The translations under genes and the position numbers were made by a program. A DNA stretch of 64,000 bases. Source: SOKP01 sp048887165. Its GTDB lineage: Archaea > Asgardarchaeota > Lokiarchaeia > Sigyniarchaeales > SOKP01. Position 1 is the first letter of the stretch, and every line of letters begins with the position of its first letter. A model generated the notes under the pieces. That model saw only the letters and a list, made by a program, of their open reading frames with translations, made no database searches and was not told the DNA's origin. The DNA is taken from contig JBHLJZ010000002.1 in NCBI GenBank assembly GCA_048887165.1, positions 71,297 through 135,296 of the forward strand, given 5' to 3'. This document shows positions 43,659-51,511 of the stretch, in pieces.

Positions 43659-44012
43659 ATGTCGATATTATTGAAGAGAAACAAGTTTCTTGAACTTTTT
43701 AAATTAATAAATCATAATAATTTCAGATTTCAAAGTCCTTTAATTTTAAGGATTTATGGGCTATTAAATGAATTGAATTTAAGGAATGAAAATAGGTATA
43801 TTTTGTGTAATTTCATTGATCAATATAGTGATTTATTTAAATTACAGAAAGATATTTATCTATCTAATCAGGACTGCTCTCTTGATCAACTATTTCTTTA
43901 TGCCTTTAATAAAGCAAGATCACATAATGTATTAAATGCTCTTTATAACGAATATAAACATTCAATTATTGCCATATATAACAAAGTAGATACTAGAGCC
44001 TATTCTCCTTAA
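43659..44012 (+). CDS. Small helical protein upstream of a GTPase
   Basis: A 117-residue protein, mostly helical, with no recognised domain, signal sequence or metal motif. The first 45 residues look like two amphipathic helices and the middle holds an aromatic/hydrophobic helix pattern. It precedes the small GTPase at 44152 by 139 nt on the same strand and may be a partner, but the distance is large enough for a separate promoter. Start ATG 43659. Coding likely but not proved. Confidence 0.45.
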   Translation: MSILLKRNKFLELFKLINHNNFRFQSPLILRIYGLLNELNLRNENRYILCNFIDQYSDLFKLQKDIYLSNQDCSLDQLFLYAFNKARSHNVLNALYNEYKHSIIAIYNKVDTRAYSP

Positions 44013-44151
44013 TTGAGCAATAAAAGATTCTTTATGATTACGTCATATAACAGAAAATGAAATTAAAAAGAGAAGAAAATAGTTAATAAGGATAAATATT
44101 ATTATGAAAGTATCAAATTTAATAGTAAATTTTTAATCTATATGATACGCT

Positions 44152-44679
44152 ATGAATGATTCAAATTATATTATTAAAATATGCTTGCTTGGTGAAGCTA
44201 ATGTTGGAAAAACTTCTCTTGTTTATAGATTTATTGAGAATAGATTTAGAGAAAATTACAAAAGTACTCTTGGTGTGAACCTATTAAAAAAAGATATGAC
44301 TCTCGAGAAATATGGTACGGTTTCAGCCCAAATCTGGGATTTAGGGGGGCAGGAATCGTTTAAGACTCTTAGAAAACTTTATCTAGAAGGTGCTAATGGA
44401 GCCCTTTTAGTTTATGATTGTACAAAGAAAAAGACTTTTGAAAAAATTGAGAATTGGATGCAAGATTTCAAAGAGGCTAGGGGAAATGAACCATTAATTT
44501 TAATAGGAAATAAAATTGATTTAGATGATAAAATTAAGATTTCTGAAGATGAGGGTTCGAGATATGCAGCTAAAAATGACATGAAATTCATTTCTACATC
44601 AGCTAAAACAGGTTCAAATGTAGAAGATGCCTTTATTGAATTAATAGAAAGAATATTAGATAAAAATTTGAATCAATAA
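44152..44679 (+). CDS. Ras/Rab-like small GTPase
   Basis: A 175-residue small GTPase. G1 is GEANVGKT (14-21), switch I has STLGVNL, G3 is WDLGGQESF with the catalytic Gln kept, G4 GNKIDL and G5 TSAKTG. Compared with Ras, the Ala before the switch II glycine is Gly (GGQ). There is no C-terminal cysteine, so it is unlikely to be prenylated. Start ATG 44152. The 192 nt downstream, up to TBP, are AT-rich without a gene. Confidence 0.92.
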   Translation: MNDSNYIIKICLLGEANVGKTSLVYRFIENRFRENYKSTLGVNLLKKDMTLEKYGTVSAQIWDLGGQESFKTLRKLYLEGANGALLVYDCTKKKTFEKIENWMQDFKEARGNEPLILIGNKIDLDDKIKISEDEGSRYAAKNDMKFISTSAKTGSNVEDAFIELIERILDKNLNQ

Positions 44680-44871
44680 ATTATCAATCATTTTCATTTT
44701 AATAATATTTTATATATAAATTTGTTCTAGTGCAAATAAATTCATTTATAAATGCTTTATAAATGATCATTTATTTAAGTATTGTATATTAAGATATTAA
44801 AAAAATATTAATTTTTAAAAAATTATCATTTTAATTTAATTTAAATCACTTTTATCAACTTATGATGGAAA

Positions 44872-45534
44872 ATGGCAGAAGATGATTTTGAATTTGATGA
44901 TGAGGAAGAAATAGAAGAAGAGGAAGAAGAACTTGAATATGAGGAAGGCTTAGACTATAAAATAGAGAACGTTGTAGCCACAGTAACAGTTGAGATTACA
45001 GAAAAAATAGATCTTAACCAAATCGCTCGTAAACATGCTGAAGTTGAGTATAATCCAGAAAGATTTCCCGGGTTAGTTATGAGGATTGAAAAACCTCGAG
45101 CAACTATTTTAATATTCTCTACAGGAAAAATGGTTGTAACAGGTTTACGTAAAGCTGCAGAAGCTGAGAGAGTGGTGGATAAAGTAGTAAAAAATATACG
45201 AAAAGCAGGCATTAAGTTATCTAATCCAGAAATAACTATTCAAAACATTGTAGCGAGCGGAGATCTTCATACCAATATTGATTTAAATATGGCAGCAATT
45301 GTTATGGAATATGCAATGTATGAACCTGAAGTCTTTCCTGGATTGATTTATCGAATGCAGGATCCTAAAACTGTTTTCTTGATTTTTTCAACTGGAAGAA
45401 TCGTTTGTACCGGAGCAAAACAGAAAGAAATAGTTAGAGATGCAGTAAAAAAATTAAATCAACAAGTTCGAGAACTAGGTGTCGCTAAGAAAGAACTAAG
45501 CGATAGTGATTATCAAGATATAACTTTTATTTAA
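44872..45534 (+). CDS. tbp: TATA-box binding protein
   Basis: The general archaeal transcription factor TBP. Residues about 27-115 and 118-205 are the two imperfect saddle repeats. Each shows the family landmarks: IENVVATVTVE, FPGLVMRIEKP and FSTGKMVVTG in the first; IQNIVASGDL, FPGLIYRMQDPK and FSTGRIVCTGA in the second. A strongly acidic N-terminal extension of about 25 residues (almost all Asp and Glu) precedes the core. Acidic tails in archaeal TBPs are more often C-terminal. Start ATG 44872. The gene stands alone. Confidence 0.97.
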   Translation: MAEDDFEFDDEEEIEEEEEELEYEEGLDYKIENVVATVTVEITEKIDLNQIARKHAEVEYNPERFPGLVMRIEKPRATILIFSTGKMVVTGLRKAAEAERVVDKVVKNIRKAGIKLSNPEITIQNIVASGDLHTNIDLNMAAIVMEYAMYEPEVFPGLIYRMQDPKTVFLIFSTGRIVCTGAKQKEIVRDAVKKLNQQVRELGVAKKELSDSDYQDITFI

Positions 45535-45693
45535 TTTGTATTCCAATATTTTTTCTATTTATTTTAAATGAAATCAGAATCAGATAAATAGGAGAAAATT
45601 TTTCCTAAAAGGATAAACTTAACATATTGAAGATAATTAGCCCTTAAATTTGATTTTAAACTTTAAAAATCTTGATGGAAAAGCTATTTTAGA

Positions 45694-46173
45694 TTAATCT
45701 TTTTGAAAGACTATCATAAATTCGCAATAGTTATCTCCTTTTTGTAAACAACAAGTTATTTCCTGAGCAAAGCAGTGAATGTTACTCATTCTCTCGACTA
45801 TACCGGCTAAAAGGCCTGCTTCGAAAGAGCAAAAACTTCCCTTAGAACTAATTCCTTTATTAATCAAGTCTTTGATTGAAGAATGCTCTCTTAATCTTAA
45901 TTGAACTATTTCATCTGTACTATCAGTAATTTCAACATTCCCTATATTATACTCCTTGATAATTTTTTGTAATTCTTCTGGTATATTTTTTACATCATCA
46001 ATTTGGGTAACTTTCAAAGTTGTCCCTAACTCATGGCCTAAATAATAAAATATTGCTTCTAATTGATGTCCTAATGCTAATAAAGCTCCTACTTTCATAT
46101 CCCCAATATCTTTTCCTTCTTTCAAATGTTTTTTCATTTGTGCTAAAATTTTTGTTAGTAATTGCCTATCCAT
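45694..46173 (-). CDS. V4R-domain (TRAPP/Bet3-related) protein
   Basis: A 159-residue protein. The C-terminal half carries a clear V4R core: GSFCSFEAGLLAGIVERM, then EITCCLQKGDNYCEFMIVF, with the conserved Cys residues. The first half is helical (LALGHQLEAIFYYLGHELG). V4R domains bind small molecules in some bacterial proteins and form the Bet3/Trs33 folds of TRAPP. It is the third gene of a minus-strand set: small GTPase (46570), thioredoxin-fold protein (46235), then this, with gaps of 41 and 61 nt. Its link to the GTPase repeats the pairing seen at 32.6-33.9 kb. Start ATG 46173. Confidence 0.82.
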   Translation of the reverse strand: MDRQLLTKILAQMKKHLKEGKDIGDMKVGALLALGHQLEAIFYYLGHELGTTLKVTQIDDVKNIPEELQKIIKEYNIGNVEITDSTDEIVQLRLREHSSIKDLINKGISSKGSFCSFEAGLLAGIVERMSNIHCFAQEITCCLQKGDNYCEFMIVFQKD

Positions 46174-46234
46174 TTTAAATATCCTCTTTTTTTCCTTTTT
46201 TTTAATTTTTCTAATTTAATTTTAAATTATAATA

Positions 46235-46528
46235 TTATATTTTAACTGAAGAAATAAATCCATACAATATTGCATCGATTATATCTTCTTCTTGTATGTT
46301 TAAACTCAGTTTTTTGTCAGCCACTATTATAGTGGGTAATGATGTGATTTGATATTTCTTTGTTAATTGATAACTCTTTTCAACATCTATTTTTTCTATT
46401 AACAATTTTTTTCCAAACATAGAAATATTTATCCTTTTCAACATTTCTTCAATAGGTTTACATGGTGCGCAATGGTTTGATGAAAAGAATAGTATTTTTG
46501 GATAATCTTCAATGAAATCTTCGGACAT
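46235..46528 (-). CDS. Thioredoxin-fold protein with CAPC active site
   Basis: A 97-residue thioredoxin-like protein. Its redox centre CAPC lies in FFSSNHCAPCKPIEEML (C17, C20), with the cis-Pro segment TSLPTIIVAD further on. The two cysteines flank Ala-Pro instead of the Gly-Pro of classical thioredoxin. A disulfide reductase or chaperone-like role is likely; the physiological partner is unknown. It sits between the GTPase and the V4R gene of the same operon, which suggests redox or Cys-dependent control of the V4R protein, itself rich in cysteines. Start ATG 46528. Confidence 0.83.
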   Translation of the reverse strand: MSEDFIEDYPKILFFSSNHCAPCKPIEEMLKRINISMFGKKLLIEKIDVEKSYQLTKKYQITSLPTIIVADKKLSLNIQEEDIIDAILYGFISSVKI

Positions 46529-46569
46529 ATAAACCCTTATGGATCAAAATATGTAGATTTGAATATTTT

Positions 46570-47118
46570 TTATTGATCTTTAAATTTATAATATAATTCT
46601 TTGATGATCGCTTGAAAAGCTTCAAATACTCCTGAGCCTGTTTTAGCACTAGTTCTATAATATCCTAGAAAACTCCTTTTATTCACTATTTTTTCAACTT
46701 TGCTCTTATCTAACTCACTTACTTTCACGAGGTCTATTTTATTCCCAAACAAAACAATTGGAATATCTCCACAATATTTTTTGATATCTTCATGCCAATC
46801 ATTAATATGATTAAAGCTTATCTCCTCTTCTTTCGGGGCATGAGAAAATACTATGATAGCTGCTTTACTTCCCTTATAAAACGTAGGTCTCATAAAAGAA
46901 AATTCCTGTTGTCCAGCTATATCCCAGAAAAATAATTTACAATTATCCCCTTCGAATTTTTCATCATACTTTGAAAATTGAGCTCCTAACGTTTTGATAT
47001 ATTGTTTTTGAAATGATCCCTGGGTATATTTCTTTATTAAAGATGTTTTCCCTACCCCTCCATCTCCAATCACCGTGATTTTGAAAATGAAATCTCTTTT
47101 TTCATCACTATCCTTCAT
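46570..47118 (-). CDS. Ras/Rab-like small GTPase, first gene of GTPase-Trx-V4R operon
   Basis: A 182-residue small GTPase. G1 is GDGGVGKT (18-25), switch I contains KTLGAQF, G3 is WDIAGQQEF with Gln intact, G4 GNKIDL and G5 TSAKTGSG. It ends with YYKFKDQ, with no lipidation cysteine. After the G3 box the sequence SFMRPTFYKGSKAA is typical of the archaeal Rab-like group. Start ATG 47118. It is followed on the same strand by the thioredoxin-fold protein (41 nt) and the V4R protein. Confidence 0.92.
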   Translation of the reverse strand: MKDSDEKRDFIFKITVIGDGGVGKTSLIKKYTQGSFQKQYIKTLGAQFSKYDEKFEGDNCKLFFWDIAGQQEFSFMRPTFYKGSKAAIIVFSHAPKEEEISFNHINDWHEDIKKYCGDIPIVLFGNKIDLVKVSELDKSKVEKIVNKRSFLGYYRTSAKTGSGVFEAFQAIIKELYYKFKDQ

Positions 47119-47295
47119 TATTTCACTTCACTGATCTTTGCGATTAGTTTTATTTATATTTGCTTTTATGATTCAAAATATAAATTATTATTATTCTTTT
47201 TTATTTATATTGATTTTCATAATGCTTTAAATCTTTATAGTTTATTAAAAATAGAATAATTCAAATAGAAAATTAAAAGGAATGAAGTAATTCTA

Positions 47296-47772
47296 ATGGA
47301 AATTTTAGAAAGAATAAAAAAAATATTAGAAGTGTTTTCTGTTAAAAATATTTCTATAGCATTTGCTGAATCTTGCACCGGAGGTTACATTTGTCATATG
47401 TTTACAAACATACCCGGGTCTTCAAAAGTTTTTGAAAGAGGGGTTATTTGTTATAGCAATCAAGCAAAAATAGATATATTAAATGTGGATAAAAATACTA
47501 TTGAGCAATACGGAGCAGTTTCAGAAACAGTAGCAAAACAATTAGCATTTAATATAAGAGTTCTTTCTAATGTTGATATTGGAATCGGTATAACTGGTAT
47601 CGCTGGACCTACAGGAGGTACTCCAGAAAAACCTGTTGGATTAGTATTTATTGGATTCTCCACGGAGCAAAATACAAAAGTAGATAAACATCAGTTTAAT
47701 GTGGACCGTTTGACTTTTAAAAGATATGTATTAGAAAAAATTATTAGCTTTCTTGAAGAAGTCAATATTTAA
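47296..47772 (+). CDS. CinA C-terminal domain protein (NMN deamidase type)
   Basis: A 158-residue protein equal to the C-terminal domain of CinA, which in bacteria (PncC) deamidates nicotinamide mononucleotide in the NAD salvage cycle. Motifs are AFAESCTGGYICHMFTNIPG, then ERGVICYSNQAK and IGIGITGIAGPTGGTPEKPV. It lacks the N-terminal molybdopterin-like domain found in full-length CinA. Start ATG 47296. Activity on NMN is inferred from the family. Confidence 0.9.
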   Translation: MEILERIKKILEVFSVKNISIAFAESCTGGYICHMFTNIPGSSKVFERGVICYSNQAKIDILNVDKNTIEQYGAVSETVAKQLAFNIRVLSNVDIGIGITGIAGPTGGTPEKPVGLVFIGFSTEQNTKVDKHQFNVDRLTFKRYVLEKIISFLEEVNI

Positions 47773-47799
47773 AATATCAATTTAAAACATCAATCTGGA

Positions 47800-48984
47800 T
47801 TAATTTTCCTTCAATTTACCATTTTCCATTATTTTCTTTTTAGAACCATCAATATATTCGATAATTATATCTACTTCTGGATTTGTAACAAAATCCCAAT
47901 GCATTTGAGATATTGATGTACCTCCGAAATGATTATTAGATCCAAAGGCAACATGTACACTTCCATTAATTTTTTCATCTGTAAGAATATAACCGATTGC
48001 TTTAGTGATTACCGGATTACAACCTATACCAAGTTCAGCAACATTATAAGTCCTTAATTCTGGTACTCCTTTTAACTTATCAATTTTTTCGCTATTTTTA
48101 AAAGCATCAGTCAAGATATCCAAATTGACTTCAGCTGAGACCTTATCAATTAATAATTTACCTTCTTTAAAGATAAGTTCTACATTCTTCAATATTTTGT
48201 GGCTATAACGTTCCTTTGTTAACGGACAAAAAATTTTTCCTTCTCCTTGTTTTTCATGTGGAGGGAAAAATACTTCTCCAGCAGGTAAATTTCCCCCTAA
48301 TTCTCCCAATTTAATCTGTTCTTCAGAAATGATTCCATCATCAAGAATTTTATTTCTCTGTTCTACTAAAACCCAAAAATCTGTACCATAATCATCTGTT
48401 ATGTAAATTTTCTTTGCATTTTCAAATTGATTTCCTAATTTCCTTGTAATCGCATTTAATTTCTCAGAAGGAATGCTTATTCCGTCCACAATAAATTTTT
48501 CGTATAATTCGTAATCGATATTAAAGAAATCTGCTGCTTTTTTAGAAGGCCAGGCAGCGTAGCACCACTTCTTTCCTGGGGCATATTCCTTTTTCATTCC
48601 ATATAAAATCTCTCTTCGATATGCATCTGATTTTTGATAAGCCTCTAATTTTTCTTTTGGAGCTCTATTACGAATAGAAGGATCTTCAAGTTCTTCAACA
48701 ACTATGTAGGTATCAATATTTTCAATCATTTTTAGATAATGTAATTGAGGTTTTTCTATCGTTTCAGCTGTTATTTTATCATCTTGAAACATAGTTTCTT
48801 CATAGTAATCACTTCTAGAAAAAAGATGTGGTATCCCTCCTTTTCTGAGTACACTTAAACATATCTCTTCTAATAATTCATGACAATAAAGACCACCTTT
48901 TACAAGAACAAATTCTCCTTTTTTAAGATTGACACTTTTGGCAATGTTTTCAGCGCATAATTTAATTTTTTCTTTAGTAATCAT
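47800..48984 (-). CDS. M29-family aminopeptidase
   Basis: A 394-residue thermophilic-type (M29) metallo-aminopeptidase. Metal-binding segments are visible in the C-terminal half: PAGEVFFPPHEKQGEGK (Glu), ELGIGCNPVITKAIGYIL, and HVAFGSNNHFGG, followed by SQMHWDFV with His and Asp. The N-terminal half carries the family-typical LKKGEFVLVKG. These enzymes remove N-terminal residues from peptides using two metal ions. Start ATG 48984. It converges with the CinA-type gene, 27 nt between their ends. Confidence 0.88.
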   Translation of the reverse strand: MITKEKIKLCAENIAKSVNLKKGEFVLVKGGLYCHELLEEICLSVLRKGGIPHLFSRSDYYEETMFQDDKITAETIEKPQLHYLKMIENIDTYIVVEELEDPSIRNRAPKEKLEAYQKSDAYRREILYGMKKEYAPGKKWCYAAWPSKKAADFFNIDYELYEKFIVDGISIPSEKLNAITRKLGNQFENAKKIYITDDYGTDFWVLVEQRNKILDDGIISEEQIKLGELGGNLPAGEVFFPPHEKQGEGKIFCPLTKERYSHKILKNVELIFKEGKLLIDKVSAEVNLDILTDAFKNSEKIDKLKGVPELRTYNVAELGIGCNPVITKAIGYILTDEKINGSVHVAFGSNNHFGGTSISQMHWDFVTNPEVDIIIEYIDGSKKKIMENGKLKEN

Positions 48985-49132
48985 AGCAATAAAAAATATT
49001 GAATAAGTAATATTTCTTATTAAATTATATATAATCTAGAAAAGAAATCAAAGATTTTATTATAAGAAAAGTTTTAATCATTTATAGGAAAATTTTTTCA
49101 AAAATTCAAATTAATATTATTATTTCTTGATA

Positions 49133-49597
49133 ATGGTTATTCGAGAAGCAGGCTTATTATTTAGAGGATTTACTTTAGTAAAGAAGAGTTATCATAAGAC
49201 AACTTTAGGAAAAATTGATTCAGATCTAAGAAGTGGATTATTGACAGCACTTATAAATTTTGCTGAAACAGCTTTTTCTGATAACTTTATTGAGTATTTT
49301 GAAGGAAAAAAGTACACAATTGTCTTTCTAAAAGATGAAATTCTAGCTGAGGATAGCGTTGAACCTGAACTCTTAATAACATATGCTATTTTGGATAAGG
49401 AGAAGAAAATTGATAAATATATAAGTAAAATTCTACAACCTTTATTAAAAAAGGTTGCTTCTGAGTTTAAATACTCAAATACTGGAAAGAATCTATCGGA
49501 AATTACTCAATTTAAAGTATTTAAGAAAAATCTTGACTCTATTTTTGGTTCAGATACTAAAAAAATTGATCAAAAGTTAGAAGGATTATTTTATTAA
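49133..49597 (+). CDS. Longin-like domain protein
   Basis: A 154-residue protein with longin-like strand/helix order. Early strand AGLLFRGFTLVKKSYH is followed by helix RSGLLTALINFAETAF and strands YFEGKKYTIVFLKDEI and LLITYAILD. A helix KYISKILQPLLKKVASEF comes later, then a charged tail. Asgard genomes encode many such proteins, some in the same cluster as small GTPases. The call is by eye. ATG 49133 is preferred over the in-frame TTG 49127. It converges with deoxyhypusine synthase, 22 nt apart. Confidence 0.5.
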   Translation: MVIREAGLLFRGFTLVKKSYHKTTLGKIDSDLRSGLLTALINFAETAFSDNFIEYFEGKKYTIVFLKDEILAEDSVEPELLITYAILDKEKKIDKYISKILQPLLKKVASEFKYSNTGKNLSEITQFKVFKKNLDSIFGSDTKKIDQKLEGLFY

Positions 49598-49619
49598 ATG
49601 AGATACTGCCTATCAATAT

Positions 49620-50576
49620 CTACTTTAATTTTAAACTCTTTAAATACCAAAATATTAAAGGGAGCGCAATTGTTGCATCTGATATAATAGTAGAAAATTT
49701 AGCATTTTTTCCTATTTTCCCCCAAGAAATAGCTTCATTCAGTGTAGCTCCACTTAGACCACCTGGTTCAGGACGATCCATCGTTATTTGTATAGCATAA
49801 GACGCTGAAGTTGGACAGAATTGCAATGATTGAAAAATAAAATTTTTTGGGACCCCACCTCCTACAATACATACTCCGGCTTTTTTAGCATCCCATGCTA
49901 AATTAACCATACTAAGCATATCTTTAAAATGATTGAGATTAATTTTTTGATGATGGAATCCAATCTGCATTGCTAATCCCGAATCTGTAAAGGCAGGACA
50001 AAAAATGGGCACATTTTTATCTGAGCAAACCTTTAAAATCGAATTCGAGTTGCTTGGTAATTTTTCGCCAAGAAATTTTAGAAATTCGCTTACAGACATA
50101 TTATAATCAGATATTTTTAGCGTAGAAACAAAATTTTCTATTCCTTCATAAACATTATTAGGTAAGAATACATCGTATATCCTATTTAGATCTTCACTAT
50201 GTAAGCTAGCATCATTAAGTTCATTTAAATTAATATCTCCCTGCATATGACTATATCCTAAAGTCTCTGCAATATCGTGAGTCAAATTAGCTCCTGTGGT
50301 AACCAAGACGTCTATAAAACCTTCATCAATAAAATCATGTATAACTCTTTGCATACCTGCAGGAACTAAAGCACCTGCCAAACCAAAGAATTTAACACAT
50401 TCCTTATCAATAATCATTTCTTTATAGATTTCGCAAGCCATAGCTAAACGTTTAGCATTAAATCCTGTATCAGATAAAGATTTAATTAAATCTATTATAT
50501 TTTGTTTTTCGGTTATCTTAAATTGATTAACTTCTTTCAAAATATCTTTTAAATTATCTTCTGGCAATAAAATCAC
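49620..50576 (-). CDS. dys: Deoxyhypusine synthase
   Basis: Transfers the aminobutyl group of spermidine to a lysine of aIF5A. It has 318 residues. Characteristic features are GLAGALVPAGMQRVIHDFID, TTGANLTHDIAETLG (NAD binding), FCPAFTDSGLAMQIGF and, near the end, RPEPGGLSGATLNEAISWGK with the catalytic lysine (Lys287). The start is GTG 50576, which directly abuts the stop of the agmatinase gene. It is the last gene of the ArgRS-agmatinase-DHS operon; agmatinase would supply putrescine for the spermidine it uses. Confidence 0.95.
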   Translation of the reverse strand: MILLPEDNLKDILKEVNQFKITEKQNIIDLIKSLSDTGFNAKRLAMACEIYKEMIIDKECVKFFGLAGALVPAGMQRVIHDFIDEGFIDVLVTTGANLTHDIAETLGYSHMQGDINLNELNDASLHSEDLNRIYDVFLPNNVYEGIENFVSTLKISDYNMSVSEFLKFLGEKLPSNSNSILKVCSDKNVPIFCPAFTDSGLAMQIGFHHQKINLNHFKDMLSMVNLAWDAKKAGVCIVGGGVPKNFIFQSLQFCPTSASYAIQITMDRPEPGGLSGATLNEAISWGKIGKNAKFSTIISDATIALPLIFWYLKSLKLK

Positions 50577-51479
50577 TCATAAATTATCTGAAATAAAAGA
50601 AATAAATTCAATTATTAATTTTGCTGCTAAATTTGAAGTTAAATTACTTGGAATATCTAAGTTTGGAGCAACTTCGACTAAATCTAAACCAACTATTTTG
50701 AAATTTTTAGCGATTCCTTTTAAAATTTTCCACATTTCTCTGTATGAAAATCCACCAGGAATAGCAAATCCTGTTCCTGGAGCAATAGAAGGATCAAATA
50801 CATCAATATCAATAGAAACATACAGATATTTGATTTTTGAATTTTTAAAAAAATCTATGATATTCTCAATATATTTATTTAAACCATATTCACTCAATAA
50901 ATATGCATCAAAATGAACAATATCTTCTTTATTTGCAATATCTAGCTCGGGGATATCTATATCTCTTGTACCAACTAATAGAAGATTATAGTTGTTAATA
51001 TAGTCTAAATCAAAGGTACGATGTGAAATTGTTGCATGAGAATATACCCCTTTATCCCATTCTTCATACAGATCTAAATGTGCATCAAATATTAAAACAC
51101 CAAATTCATCTTTTTTTTCCCAAATTTCCCCAACTGTTTTAATCACTGGATATGAGCAGAAATGATCTCCTCCTATCATAACGGGAATTATTTCTTTTTT
51201 TTGATTAAAACAGTTTAATAAAAACTTGTTAATTTCCTTTAAATTTTTATCAACCTTATTAGATTCAATATCAACATCTCCAACATCTACTAATTTTAAT
51301 TTAGGTATCTCAAATCCCATTTCAGTTGTTAAAGCCAAGTTCGAAGAAACATCCCTTATTTTTTGAGGAGCAATTGCTGAATTTGGTGAATCAATAGAAG
51401 TTAAATAATCCCAAGGAATACCAAAAACAATGAACTCTGTATCCTTATCTATATTCTCTCCAAAATCAAAAAAAGTCAT
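50577..51479 (-). CDS. Agmatinase / ureohydrolase
   Basis: A ureohydrolase of the arginase/agmatinase family, 300 residues from the preferred ATG 51479. Manganese-ligand motifs are MIGGDHFCSYP (Gly-Gly-Asp-His), FDAHLDLYEEW (Asp-Ala-His-x-Asp) and VSIDIDVFDPSIAPGTG (Asp-x-Asp). The archaeal context and neighbouring deoxyhypusine synthase favour agmatinase (agmatine to putrescine and urea) over arginase. The ORF extends 33 codons further upstream into the ArgRS 3' end, but that part is unlike the family. Middle gene of the operon with ArgRS. Confidence 0.9.
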   Translation of the reverse strand: MTFFDFGENIDKDTEFIVFGIPWDYLTSIDSPNSAIAPQKIRDVSSNLALTTEMGFEIPKLKLVDVGDVDIESNKVDKNLKEINKFLLNCFNQKKEIIPVMIGGDHFCSYPVIKTVGEIWEKKDEFGVLIFDAHLDLYEEWDKGVYSHATISHRTFDLDYINNYNLLLVGTRDIDIPELDIANKEDIVHFDAYLLSEYGLNKYIENIIDFFKNSKIKYLYVSIDIDVFDPSIAPGTGFAIPGGFSYREMWKILKGIAKNFKIVGLDLVEVAPNLDIPSNLTSNLAAKLIIEFISFISDNL

Positions 51480-51511
51480 AATAATAAAATTTCCTACATA
51501 ATATTGAAATA

